From Hominenteromicrobium sp964531265 (GTDB lineage: Bacteria > Bacillota > Clostridia > Oscillospirales > Acutalibacteraceae): a stretch of DNA of 42,075 bases. Below are positions 7,159 to 15,132 of this stretch, one piece after another (the first letter of the stretch is position 1; every line of letters starts with the position of its first letter). The notes under the pieces were generated by a model that searched no databases, was not told the DNA's origin, and was given only the letters and a program-made list of their open reading frames with translations. The stretch covers positions 1 to 42,075 of the forward strand of contig CAZHDW010000016.1 of NCBI GenBank assembly GCA_964531265.1, read 5' to 3'. A program made the translations under genes and the position numbers.

Positions 7159-8004
7159 TCAGCAGCCCTCCAATTCTTTCAGTGTAGCGGTGAGTTCCTG
7201 CATAGCAACATCGTACTGCTCCTTGTTCGGTGCAGTTCCGTGCCAGCCAACCTGGTTCTCCATAAAGGAAACACCCTTACCCTTAACGGTTTTAGCAATA
7301 ATTACGCTCGGCTTGCCCTTAACTGTCTTAGCATGCTCAAAAGCAGCCTCAAGCTCATCAAAGCAATGGCCGTTTATGACCTGAACATCAAAGCCGAAAG
7401 CTTCGAACTTCTTGTCGATCGGCTCGGGACCTGCAACATCTTCAACAGCGCCGTCTATCTGGAGACCGTTAAAGTCAACGATAGCGCAGAGGTTGTCAAG
7501 CTTTTTGTGAGCTGCAAACATAGCAGCTTCCCAAACCTGACCCTCTTCTATCTCTCCGTCGCCAAGCAGAGTATAAACACGATAATCCTTATTATCGATC
7601 TTGCCTGCGAGAGCCATACCGACTGCTGCGGAAATACCCTGTCCGAGAGAGCCGGAGCTCATATCAACGCCGGGAGTACCCTTCATATCGGGATGTCCCT
7701 GGAGCATTGCACCGATATGTCTCAGTTTCTTGAGCTCATCAACGGAGAAATATCCGCGCTCTGCAAGAGCTGCGTAGAGACCGGGTGCACAATGGCCCTT
7801 ACTGAGGACAAAGCGATCTCTATCCGGGCACTTAGGTGCATTGGGATCAACATTCATTTCCTTGAAATAGAGATAGGTGAAGATCTCTGCTGCGGAAAGG
7901 GATCCGCCCGGATGACCGGATTTAGCATTGAAAACACCTTCTATGATTCCAAGTCTGACTTTTGCAGCTGTGATCTTCAGCTGCTGCTTATCACAAGAAT
8001 TCAT
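7159..8004 (-). CDS. Transketolase, N-terminal subunit (thiamine-diphosphate binding)
   Basis: This 281-residue subunit carries the pyrophosphate-binding half of transketolase. It has the substrate histidine region AKSGHPGGSLSAAEIF, MSSGSLGQGISAAVGMAL, and the thiamine-diphosphate/metal motif GDGEIEEGQVWEAAMFAAHKKLDNL, followed by AIVDFNGLQIDG. The start ATG at 8004 is preceded by AGGAGGTC with six bases between; an in-frame start at 8052 has no such site. Separate N and C subunits are usual in Clostridia and archaea. The promoter is at 8061-8089. Confidence 0.96.
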   Translation of the reverse strand: MNSCDKQQLKITAAKVRLGIIEGVFNAKSGHPGGSLSAAEIFTYLYFKEMNVDPNAPKCPDRDRFVLSKGHCAPGLYAALAERGYFSVDELKKLRHIGAMLQGHPDMKGTPGVDMSSGSLGQGISAAVGMALAGKIDNKDYRVYTLLGDGEIEEGQVWEAAMFAAHKKLDNLCAIVDFNGLQIDGAVEDVAGPEPIDKKFEAFGFDVQVINGHCFDELEAAFEHAKTVKGKPSVIIAKTVKGKGVSFMENQVGWHGTAPNKEQYDVAMQELTATLKELEGC

Positions 8005-8060
8005 GGAAGACCTCCTGTATATTCTGCGTCTTATCACCAAGGCGCAATTCATTCCACTTG

Positions 8061-8089
8061 ATTATACACTATCCGAACGGGCTTTGCAA
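8061..8089 (-). promoter_or_regulatory. Promoter of the transketolase operon
   Basis: Minus strand TTGCAA (8084-8089), 17-base spacer, perfect TATAAT (8061-8066), about 55 bases upstream of the start codon. Confidence 0.75.
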
Positions 8090-8291
8090 TGTGCAAAAAG
8101 ACAAAACTATATAAAATTCAGCATATTTATCGGGCTATTATTCAGTATCTCAGTGTTCCGTACACTGCACAACAATCTTTTTTGAAGAACACATGAGGGT
8201 TTCTCGTTATTTATAGCTTTATAAGCTGCATATTTCGCAGCGACCGGGGAGAAAATAGCTTCAGAACCGAATTTAGAAAGGATTGGCTAAA

Positions 8292-8588
8292 ATGAGTAAA
8301 AGAATCGGCAATATGCCTGCAAGTATCAATATTATGAACCCCGTACCGAATAAGGACGCAAAAAGTATTGAGAGGCTAATACGCAGTAACGGCAAGATAA
8401 CCGGATATCAGCTTTCGGACGGCGCAATTCTTTCAAAGGCTGAGGGTGTTGCTCTGGCGAAGAGCGGTGGTATCAAAGGCGTAGCAATTGCAAGCCGTAA
8501 CGGCAGCGAATATCTGAGAAGTCTGCCGGATGGCGACGGTTCAAATAATTTAGGTGACCTGCCGAGCACCAGCATGACAAATATGTAA
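8292..8588 (+). CDS. DUF3892 family protein
   Basis: A 98-residue protein of unknown function. Residues from about 24 to 70, with IERLIRSNGKITGYQLSDG and ILSKAEGVALAKSGGIKGV, match the DUF3892 pattern as I recall it: a short domain that predicts contact with a small basic or nucleic acid ligand but has no proven role. It ends with SRNGSEYLRSLPDGD and a low-complexity tail. AGAAAGGATT precedes the ATG at 8292, so the upstream TTG at 8283 is not needed. About 230 bases of intergenic DNA lie upstream; I see only AT-rich sequence there, with no clear -35/-10 pair for this gene. Confidence 0.75.
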   Translation: MSKRIGNMPASINIMNPVPNKDAKSIERLIRSNGKITGYQLSDGAILSKAEGVALAKSGGIKGVAIASRNGSEYLRSLPDGDGSNNLGDLPSTSMTNM

Positions 8589-8591
8589 TGA

Positions 8592-8637
8592 AAAGCCGCC
8601 GAATGCGGAGGCTAAGAGCCTGTGTTCCGGCGGTTTA
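8592..8637. terminator. Weak terminator-like hairpin after the DUF3892 gene
   Basis: CCGCCG (8596-8601), extended by AAG, pairs with CGGCGG (8628-8633) followed by TTT; an inner GGCT/AGCC hairpin fills the loop. The T tail is short. It sits between convergent genes. Confidence 0.45.
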
Positions 8638-8641
8638 CATA

Positions 8642-9904
8642 TCATTTATTCTTTATTCTGTCCCAATAGGCTTTGAATGCCTGTTCATTCTTGTTCTCGC
8701 CGTACTCATAGTACTTTGCATTCTTAATGGCGTCGGGAAGATACTGCTGCTCGACCCAGTGATTCTCGAAAGCGTGCGGATATTGATAAAACTGTCCTTT
8801 TTTGACGACCTCGGCACTGTCATAATGGACATTTTGGAGTGTGCGCGGTATGCTTCCGGTCTTACCGCTCTTGACATCGGCCATGGCAGCGTCTATAGCA
8901 CTCTCGCCGCTGTTGGATTTCGGCGATAATGCAACAAGCAGCACAGCATCGGCAAGCGGTATTCTGGCTTCGGGCAGACCCACCATCATTGCCGCATCCA
9001 CTGCGGACTTTACTATGGGAATTATTTGCGGCCAGGCAAGGCCCACATCCTCACAGGCACAGACCATAAGTCTGCGGCAGGCGGAAGTGAGATCACCTGC
9101 CTCAAGCAGTCTGGCAAGGTAATGCATTGCGGCGTCGGGGTCTGATCCGCGCATCGACTTTTGGAATGCGGATAAAATGTCATAGTGCTCGTCCCCACCC
9201 CTATCATATCTCATGGCACTTCTCTGTGTCAGCTCACGGGCAAGCTCCATGGTAACAGTAGCATCCTCGTTCCCCTGTGCAGCTACTGTGCACAGCTCCG
9301 CAGCATTCATGGCTTTTCGGACATCACCACCACAGGCCATGGCAATATATTCCGGAATCCCCTCATCTATCGATATGGGGTATTCAGCATCCTCTTGAAG
9401 CAGTCGGAAGGCACGCTCCACAGCACGCTGCACATCCTTCTGCTCAACAGGCTTAAATTCAAACACGGTTGAACGGCTGAGTATTGCATTATACACGTAG
9501 AAATACGGATTCTCAGTGGTTGAAGCTATCAGCGTTATGCTTCCGTTTTCGATAAATTCAAGCAGAGTCTGCTGCTGCTTTTTATTAAAGTACTGTATCT
9601 CGTCAAGATACAGCAAAACTCCGTTCACGGCGCTGAGTGTATTGACCTGAGCAACAACATCCCGTATATCCGCTGTTGAGGCGGTAGTTCCGTTTAATTT
9701 GCACAGATGCATATTGGTGTTTTTGGCAATTATGGATGCCACCGTGGTCTTACCGACTCCGGACGGGCCATAGAAAACCATGTTTGGGATTTTTCCTGAT
9801 TCTATTATCGTTCTGAGGGCCTTTCCCCTACCCAAAAGATGAGTCTGACCGACAACATCATCGAGGGTTCGTGGGCGAATTCGCTCAGCAAGTGGTATAT
9901 TCAT
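8642..9904 (-). CDS. rarA: Replication-associated recombination protein A (RarA/MgsA)
   Basis: RarA is a tetrameric AAA+ ATPase related to clamp loaders that acts at stalled replication forks and interacts with SSB. The 420-residue product starts MNIPLAERIRPRTLDDVVGQ and has Walker A GPSGVGKTT near residue 46, Walker B LLYLDEIQYFNKKQQ, sensor 1 IASTTENPYFYVYNAILSR, and the family's C-terminal tetramerisation region with LLEAGDLTSACRRLMVCACEDVGLAWP and PKSNSGESAIDAAMADV. GGAGG precedes the ATG. It follows a TraX-like gene by 22 bases and probably shares its promoter. Confidence 0.97.
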   Translation of the reverse strand: MNIPLAERIRPRTLDDVVGQTHLLGRGKALRTIIESGKIPNMVFYGPSGVGKTTVASIIAKNTNMHLCKLNGTTASTADIRDVVAQVNTLSAVNGVLLYLDEIQYFNKKQQQTLLEFIENGSITLIASTTENPYFYVYNAILSRSTVFEFKPVEQKDVQRAVERAFRLLQEDAEYPISIDEGIPEYIAMACGGDVRKAMNAAELCTVAAQGNEDATVTMELARELTQRSAMRYDRGGDEHYDILSAFQKSMRGSDPDAAMHYLARLLEAGDLTSACRRLMVCACEDVGLAWPQIIPIVKSAVDAAMMVGLPEARIPLADAVLLVALSPKSNSGESAIDAAMADVKSGKTGSIPRTLQNVHYDSAEVVKKGQFYQYPHAFENHWVEQQYLPDAIKNAKYYEYGENKNEQAFKAYWDRIKNK

Positions 9905-9926
9905 TTACAGCACCTCCGATCATTAG

Positions 9927-10601
9927 TCATATAAGCGGCAAATAATTATTTACAAGGTATCTGACGGCAAAAAGCAACAAAAGATGTGCCGGGTACGCTA
10001 TGTAGAAGAAGTATTTCAGCGACAGTGCTCCTTTTTTACCGTTATAAAGAAGTATCGGAATGCTGGCAGCTATTGCATAGAGCTGAATGTAATTTGAGTC
10101 ATTCATGTACTTGGCATAGGTCAGCCCCGAGAATGCTATTGCATCTATTCCACGATATTTTCTGAACAGGAAGAAGCACAGCACCACCGCAACTCCGTAC
10201 ACTCCATAATCGAAATGCAAAAGGTACGGCAGCGCCGCTGCACATATCGCACCGATGAACATAAAGATATTCCGGCTCTTCGCCGATGCATCGAGCAGCT
10301 TCATGGTGATAAGCGCAGACAGCAGTGTGAACATAATATTCTGATTTGAAAACTCAAGCCAAGTTCCGCGGAAAAGCAGGTCATACGGAACTTCCGATAT
10401 GACCGCAAACAGTGCTAAGCGCAAGGCATAGCGTGTAAAGCTTTTGGTATGCTGATAGCCTTGAACAAGCAGAAAGGCATATATCGGCATTGAGAGCCTG
10501 CCTATATATCTCAGCCATATAAATTGAGGAAAGAACACAGCTCCGACATGATCTATTATCATAGTGACAAGTGCAATCACCTTAAGTGTAAACGCAGACA
10601 T
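9927..10601 (-). CDS. TraX-family integral membrane protein
   Basis: TraX proteins are polytopic membrane proteins; the F plasmid member N-acetylates pilin, while chromosomal members in Firmicutes have no established substrate. The 224-residue product opens with SAFTLKVIALVTMIIDHVGAVFFP and RYIGRLSMPIYAFLLVQGYQHT, the conserved TraX start with an Asp-His pair in the first helix, and contains about seven hydrophobic segments. AAAAGGAGG precedes the ATG. There is no conjugation gene nearby, so a pilin role is unlikely; acylation of a surface polymer is one possibility. Promoter at 10629-10657; rarA follows. Confidence 0.85.
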   Translation of the reverse strand: MSAFTLKVIALVTMIIDHVGAVFFPQFIWLRYIGRLSMPIYAFLLVQGYQHTKSFTRYALRLALFAVISEVPYDLLFRGTWLEFSNQNIMFTLLSALITMKLLDASAKSRNIFMFIGAICAAALPYLLHFDYGVYGVAVVLCFFLFRKYRGIDAIAFSGLTYAKYMNDSNYIQLYAIAASIPILLYNGKKGALSLKYFFYIAYPAHLLLLFAVRYLVNNYLPLI

Positions 10602-10628
10602 TGATTAACCTCCTTTTCGATAAACTCA

Positions 10629-10657
10629 ACTTTACCAGAGATTTGGGGTATTGTCAA
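10629..10657 (-). promoter_or_regulatory. Promoter of traX-like gene and rarA
   Basis: Minus strand perfect TTGACA (10652-10657), 17-base spacer, TAAAGT (10629-10634). Its -35 hexamer occupies nearly the same base pairs as the -35 of the opposing nth promoter. Confidence 0.8.
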
Positions 10658-10679
10658 CCGAAGTCAAAAGGTGTAAAAT
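10651..10679 (+). promoter_or_regulatory. Promoter of nth-ade
   Basis: TTGTCA (10651-10656), 17-base spacer, TAAAAT (10674-10679), about 30 bases before the nth start. The -35 overlaps the opposing TTGACA by five base pairs. Confidence 0.75.
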
Positions 10680-10710
10680 AAATTTACATGAATTGAAAGG
10701 ATATAAGCCT

Positions 10711-11340
10711 ATGACTAACCAGGAACTTGCGCTTCTTGCTGTCGAAGCCCTGAAGCGCGAATACCCCGAAGCTGTATGCTCCCTGCAATACTCGGATCCT
10801 TTGCAGTTATTGATAGCTACACGTCTTGCGGCGCAATGCACGGATGCGCGGGTTAATCTCGTTACTCCGGCACTCTTTGCCCGTTTCCCGGACATTGATG
10901 CTTTTTGCAATGGCACTGTTGAGGAAATCGAAGAACTTATTTACTCCTGTGGCTTTCACAAAACCAAGGCCAACGACATTTACAATATGTGTCACATGCT
11001 TCGCGATCAATACGGCGGAGTGATACCCGATACCGTTGAAGAGCTTATAAAGCTGCCGGGCATCGGAAGAAAAACGGCAAATCTTGTTGTCGGCGACATA
11101 TACGGTAAGCCGGCGGTTGTTACCGATACTCATTGCATCCGTATAGCCGGAAGACTGGGCCTTACCGAAAGCGCGATTCCGTTGAGGGTCGAGAGAGACC
11201 TTCGTGCGGTGCTGCCTCCGGAAGAAAGCAACGATTTCTGCCACCGAACCGTCCTGCATGGGCGCGCAGTATGCTCTTCACGTAAGCCGAAATGTGAAAT
11301 ATGCTGTATGCACAGCTTTTGCCGCAATCCGGCAAAATAA
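10711..11340 (+). CDS. nth: Endonuclease III (DNA glycosylase/AP lyase)
   Basis: Nth removes oxidised pyrimidines from DNA and cuts the resulting abasic site. The 209-residue product has the helix-hairpin-helix KLPGIGRKTANLV with the catalytic lysine K121, the catalytic aspartate D139 in VVTDTHCIRIAGRLGL, and the iron-sulphur cluster ligands C188, C195, C198 and C204 in the C-x6-C-x2-C-x5-C pattern. GAAAGG lies before the ATG at 10711. An upstream in-frame start at 10651 coincides with the promoter and is rejected. The adenine deaminase gene follows after a gap of about 20 bases. Confidence 0.97.
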   Translation: MTNQELALLAVEALKREYPEAVCSLQYSDPLQLLIATRLAAQCTDARVNLVTPALFARFPDIDAFCNGTVEEIEELIYSCGFHKTKANDIYNMCHMLRDQYGGVIPDTVEELIKLPGIGRKTANLVVGDIYGKPAVVTDTHCIRIAGRLGLTESAIPLRVERDLRAVLPPEESNDFCHRTVLHGRAVCSSRKPKCEICCMHSFCRNPAK

Positions 11341-11361
11341 ACATAAGAAAGGATGATCCCC

Positions 11362-13155
11362 TTGTTTAAATTCTGTAAGCATCAGCTTTGGGAGTGCTCC
11401 AGAACACTTTCAGATGTTGCAATGGGCAGAACTCCTGCCGAAACCGTTATTAAAAACGCACGCCTTATAAACGTGTGCACACATGAAATAATCGACAATA
11501 TCGACGTTGCGATTTCCTGCGGAAGAATCGCATTGGTCGGTGACGCATCCCACTGCATCGGCGATGATACAGAGGTTATCGATGCCGACGGACAGCTTAT
11601 TGCCCCAGGCTTCCTTGACGGACACATACATATTGAGTCCTCCATGATGACTCCGGTCGAATATGCAAGAGCTGTTCTTCCCCATGGCACAACGGGAATA
11701 TATCACGATCCACACGAGATATGCAATGTGCTTGGCCTCAAGGGTGTTGACCTCATGGCGGCGGACTCTGCAAAAACACCGCTCAAGGCAATGCTCACAA
11801 CTCCGTCCTGTGTTCCGGCAGTCCCCGGCTTCGAGGATTCCGGTGCTGAGATCGGCCCCGAGGATATTGCATCCGAAATGCGCCATGACTACACCGTCGG
11901 TCTTGGCGAAATGATGAATTATCCCGGAATCAACAGCTCCGCAGAGGCAACACACGGCATCACTGGCGAGACTCTTAAGGCCGGAAAGATCATCACCGGT
12001 CATTATTCCATACCGGATACGGGTCGTGGACTCAGCGCATATATCGCAAGTGGTGTTCGCTGCTGCCATGAATCCACCCGTGCCGAGGATGCGCTGGCAA
12101 AGATGCGTCTTGGCATGTATGCTATGATGCGCGAGGGCTCCGCATGGCACGACTTACATGTCGTTTGCAAGGCGATAACCGAGCACGAGGTTGATTCGAG
12201 ATTTGCTGTTATGGTATCCGATGACACACATCCCCACACCCTGCTTTCCGACGGTCATCTTGACCATATCGTGCGTCGTGCAGTGTCCTTCGGTGTTGAT
12301 TTCATAACCGCAATTCAGATGGTGACCATTAACTGCGCACAGTGCTTTAAAATGGACGATGAGCTTGGCTCAATCACTCCCGGAAAGTGCGCCGACATCG
12401 TATTTATCGATAACGAAAAGGATATTAATGTAACACGTGTGCTGGTTGACGGCGATGTTGTTGCTGAAAACGGCAAGCTGACTATCGAGCTATCGAAGTC
12501 CGAATTCCCGGATTGGGCTATGGATACGATGCATATCGGCGAAGAGATAACACCTGACACCTTTAAGATATTTACCGATAAGAAGGACACCGCAACCGTT
12601 CGCGCTATGGAAATAATTCCCGTGAGAGTCGGTGACTATGAACGCCATGTTCAGCTCAAGGTCGAAAACGGTGAGCTCAAGAGTGATATTGAGCAGGATG
12701 TCCTTAAGGCATTTGTTTTCGAGCGTCATAACGCTACCGGTAAGCATGGCATCGGCTTCGTAAAGGGCTTCCATGTAAAGAACGGCGCAATGGCCTCCAC
12801 TGTTGCGCATGACGCACATAACCTGCTCGTCATAGGCACAAATGATGAGGATATGGCTCTTGCCGCAAACACTCTTATTGCCTGCGGCGGCGGTGAGGTT
12901 ATCGTTCAGAACGGTAAGGTGCTTGGCTGTGTGCCGCTTCCCTTTGCCGGACTTATGAACACAAAGACCACTGAGGAAATGGATGCACTGGTACAGGAGC
13001 TTGGAAAAGCATGGGAGACAATCGGCTGTGATATACAGTCCCCGTTTATGACCATGGCGTTGATTCCGCTCGCCTGCCTGCCGGAGCTTCGTCTGACAGA
13101 TCGCGGACTTGTAGATTGCACAAAGTTCTGCTTTGTTCCCCTTGAGGTTGAATAA
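11362..13155 (+). CDS. ade: Adenine deaminase
   Basis: This metal-dependent amidohydrolase converts adenine to hypoxanthine and ammonia in purine salvage. The product (597 residues) has the N-terminal composite domain VIKNARLINVCTHEIIDN, the metal-binding GFLDGHIHIESSMM, TGIYHDPHEICNVLG, the catalytic-domain stretch VMVSDDTHPHTLLSDGHLDH, and the C-terminal domain typical of bacterial Ade (VAHDAHNLLVIGTNDEDMALA; LPLAGL-like PLPFAGLM). I prefer the TTG at 11362: AGAAAGGA lies nine to ten bases before it, while the ATG at 11353 overlaps that same binding site. It is co-transcribed with nth. Confidence 0.95.
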   Translation: MFKFCKHQLWECSRTLSDVAMGRTPAETVIKNARLINVCTHEIIDNIDVAISCGRIALVGDASHCIGDDTEVIDADGQLIAPGFLDGHIHIESSMMTPVEYARAVLPHGTTGIYHDPHEICNVLGLKGVDLMAADSAKTPLKAMLTTPSCVPAVPGFEDSGAEIGPEDIASEMRHDYTVGLGEMMNYPGINSSAEATHGITGETLKAGKIITGHYSIPDTGRGLSAYIASGVRCCHESTRAEDALAKMRLGMYAMMREGSAWHDLHVVCKAITEHEVDSRFAVMVSDDTHPHTLLSDGHLDHIVRRAVSFGVDFITAIQMVTINCAQCFKMDDELGSITPGKCADIVFIDNEKDINVTRVLVDGDVVAENGKLTIELSKSEFPDWAMDTMHIGEEITPDTFKIFTDKKDTATVRAMEIIPVRVGDYERHVQLKVENGELKSDIEQDVLKAFVFERHNATGKHGIGFVKGFHVKNGAMASTVAHDAHNLLVIGTNDEDMALAANTLIACGGGEVIVQNGKVLGCVPLPFAGLMNTKTTEEMDALVQELGKAWETIGCDIQSPFMTMALIPLACLPELRLTDRGLVDCTKFCFVPLEVE

Positions 13156-13170
13156 TTGCCGCAATAATTT

Positions 13171-13212
13171 AGGCGGAGGTACATTTCGTAAGTGTGCCTC
13201 CGCCTGTTTTTA
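13171..13212. terminator. Terminator after adenine deaminase, shared with rnhA
   Basis: AGGCGGAGGTACA (13171-13183) pairs with TGTGCCTCCGCCT (13193-13205), with one wobble, followed by GTTTTT. The minus-strand rnhA gene ends at 13219, so it may serve both sides. Confidence 0.85.
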
Positions 13213-13218
13213 TATTAT

Positions 13219-13824
13219 TTACTTTATGCCGAGTGCAGCCTTTGCAAGGCTGTCGGCCAGATCGTTATACTTATCGCCGGAATGGCCTTTGACCTTGACA
13301 AAACGGAATTTCAGCTTTTTAGAGGCGTTCTCACAGAAGCTCCTGTATGCCTTTGTTCCCTCTTTGTTGGCCTTCCATTCACCCGTAGCCCATTTTGCAA
13401 CGCCCTCATAGTCATGATAAATAGTAACCTGTGGTATATTGTGCTCTATACAATATGTCATTATGGTTTCTGAGCCCTTTATCTCACCGGCAACATTTCT
13501 CATTTCTGCAAGATAAGGATCGTTGTACCTGTTTGAGAAGTGAAGCTCTTCTCCGTTTAAAAAGAGCACCGCGCCACACGAAAACTCCTTTGTTGACACA
13601 TTATAGCTACCGTCGACATATGCGACTGCACCGTCGATAAATTCCTCCGCTTCCGCAGCGGCAAGGCTGCTTTCACCATTCATATATGCCAAGGCTTCAT
13701 TCATTGTAGGAAAGCTTTTGAAGGAAGCACCCTTATATCCCGTTGTCTGTGCCTGACACTCAGCCCATGTTTCAAATATTCCTGTTTTTCTTCCGGCTTT
13801 TACCGCATAAAACTTCTTTACCAT
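13219..13824 (-). CDS. rnhA: Ribonuclease HI with N-terminal viroplasmin (hybrid-binding) domain
   Basis: RNase HI cleaves the RNA strand of RNA-DNA hybrids. The 201-residue product begins with the viroplasmin/hybrid-binding domain KKFYAVKAGRKTGIFETW and YKGASFKSFPTMNEALAYM (about 3-48), then a linker, then the RNase H fold. The four acidic active-site residues appear in AVAYVDGSYN, GEIKGSE, IYHDYEGV and KYNDLADSLA. This architecture resembles eukaryotic RNase H1 and many Clostridia proteins. GAGAAAG precedes the ATG. The promoter is at 13854-13882; a secreted-protein gene diverges from it. Confidence 0.95.
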   Translation of the reverse strand: MVKKFYAVKAGRKTGIFETWAECQAQTTGYKGASFKSFPTMNEALAYMNGESSLAAAEAEEFIDGAVAYVDGSYNVSTKEFSCGAVLFLNGEELHFSNRYNDPYLAEMRNVAGEIKGSETIMTYCIEHNIPQVTIYHDYEGVAKWATGEWKANKEGTKAYRSFCENASKKLKFRFVKVKGHSGDKYNDLADSLAKAALGIK

Positions 13825-13853
13825 TGCTTTCTCTCCTTGTTGATATACAGTTT

Positions 13854-13882
13854 AGTATAGCAGTCAAAACATCGGCGCGCAA
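13854..13882 (-). promoter_or_regulatory. Promoter of rnhA
   Basis: Minus strand TTGCGC (13877-13882), 17-base spacer ending in TGC, TATACT (13854-13859). The TGn before the -10 makes it an extended -10 promoter, which can offset the modest -35. Confidence 0.6.
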
Positions 13883-13913
13883 GTAATTTTTAGCGTTTGA
13901 GAAAGAATCTTTA

Positions 13914-13942
13914 TTGACTGAGCAAACATTTTGCAGTAAACT
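13914..13942 (+). promoter_or_regulatory. Promoter of the secreted SH3-domain protein gene
   Basis: TTGACT (13914-13919), 17-base spacer, TAAACT (13937-13942), about 40 bases before the start codon. Confidence 0.65.
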
Positions 13943-13983
13943 ATTTTTATGTCTTTTTATGTCGAAGAAAGAAGTATTACCGT

Positions 13984-15048
13984 ATGAAAACAATAAAAAC
14001 GCTATACAAAAAACTGATTTCCTTTGCCCTGTGCGCCATTATTATACTTCAATGCTGCGCACCTGTCAGCGCTAAGGCAACTTCTACTTATAAGTTGTAT
14101 GCCGGCCCGTCCGAGAAATCGGCGGTAATCTGTGAATTTAACGACGGGGACAGCGTGACACTGCTTGAGACCATCAGTGCGGACTGGTCTAAAGTTAAGC
14201 TCAAAAACGGAAGCACGGGCTTTTGCGATTCATCCGTTGTAAATGCCGTGCGTCGCGATGAGGAAGCGAAGACCATGTTTGTCACAGCTATACCCGTAGT
14301 ACTGTACTCCTCCCCCGATACGGACTCCGCAATTATCGGCACATTACCCGCCAAGACCTTGCTTGATGTCACGGCTCAGCTTGATGACGGCTTCGTCATG
14401 ATACAGCTTCACGGCGGAGGATTTGCTTATGTTAAAGCCAAAAGCCTCGAAGCATTCACTCAGCGTACAGCAAACATTGCTGCAATACCGAAGCTGTCCG
14501 CCCTGACCGACGTTGCAACCGAAGAGGAAGCTGCACAGAGACTCGAGGAACTGTCCGATTTCTTTGTCGACGGTGCATACTGGAATGATTATGATTTCAC
14601 CGCCGACAGCTCTGATAAATTGCGTGCGGCCTGTTCCATTTCCGATACACCCTGTGCGCACTCAAACCGCGGGTACGGGCACTGTAATGTCTATACCGGA
14701 GCTATCAGTAAAAAGGCAGGCTACGGCTATGGCACTCAATGCTTGGGCTATGCGGCTCTTTTGAGCGATTTGGTATTCGGTACGGATGCTCCGGTTTATG
14801 TTCACGGAGATTTTGACAGCATACGTGTAGGCGACCACGTGCGTTTGGTTCTGTGGGATCATTCAATGCTGGTAACGGATGTCTGCAAGGACGAAAACGG
14901 AAAAACCTACATATATGTTACAGACGTAAATGCAGATTACGAAACCTGCCAAATCGAATGGCACAGAAAATTTACACAGGCTGACCTTAGAAGGCTTGGC
15001 GACTACGTCCGTGTCTATACTCGCTATCCGGAGGATTCGGACGAATAA
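13984..15048 (+). CDS. Secreted protein: two SH3-like domains plus a cysteine-peptidase-like C-terminal domain
   Basis: The 354-residue product has a signal peptide (basic KTIKTLYKKL, hydrophobic core to about residue 27, cleavage near VSA-KA). Two bacterial SH3-like repeats follow: about 36-88 (KLYAGPSEKSAVICEFNDGD) and about 97-150 (PVVLYSSPDTDSAIIGTLP). After a linker, the C-terminal domain (about 195-350) has GYGTQCLGYAALLSDLVFG, with a cysteine placed like the CHAP/NlpC nucleophile, and DSIRVGDHVRLVLWDHSMLVTDV, with a histidine placed like the second catalytic residue. This suggests a wall-bound peptidoglycan amidase or endopeptidase. The family assignment of the last domain is inference; SH3 and secretion are clear. 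Confidence 0.75.
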   Translation: MKTIKTLYKKLISFALCAIIILQCCAPVSAKATSTYKLYAGPSEKSAVICEFNDGDSVTLLETISADWSKVKLKNGSTGFCDSSVVNAVRRDEEAKTMFVTAIPVVLYSSPDTDSAIIGTLPAKTLLDVTAQLDDGFVMIQLHGGGFAYVKAKSLEAFTQRTANIAAIPKLSALTDVATEEEAAQRLEELSDFFVDGAYWNDYDFTADSSDKLRAACSISDTPCAHSNRGYGHCNVYTGAISKKAGYGYGTQCLGYAALLSDLVFGTDAPVYVHGDFDSIRVGDHVRLVLWDHSMLVTDVCKDENGKTYIYVTDVNADYETCQIEWHRKFTQADLRRLGDYVRVYTRYPEDSDE

Positions 15049-15081
15049 ATATCAATGAAGCTTTGGCTAAAAAATACAAAA

Positions 15082-15132
15082 ACACCGGTCAGAAGCCTGT
15101 ATCATGGCTTTTCTGACCGGTGTCGGTTTTTT
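15082..15132. terminator. Bidirectional terminator
   Basis: ACACCGGTCAGAA (15082-15094) pairs perfectly with TTCTGACCGGTGT (15111-15123), followed by CGGTTTTTT. It ends the SH3-protein gene; the minus-strand gene at 15131 ends at the same place. Confidence 0.85.

Noticed and set aside
8090..8291. A structured RNA or riboswitch upstream of the DUF3892 gene
   Set aside because: The roughly 200 bases are AT-rich with only short imperfect repeats (TTATAGC/GCTTTATAAGC) and no recognisable aptamer core.
11341..11362. A purine riboswitch in front of adenine deaminase
   Set aside because: Only about 20 bases separate nth from ade, far too few for an aptamer, and no purine-aptamer core is present before nth either.
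11410..12150. 246-codon antisense frame within adenine deaminase
   Set aside because: It is the codon shadow of a well-conserved enzyme, and no translation signal precedes it.
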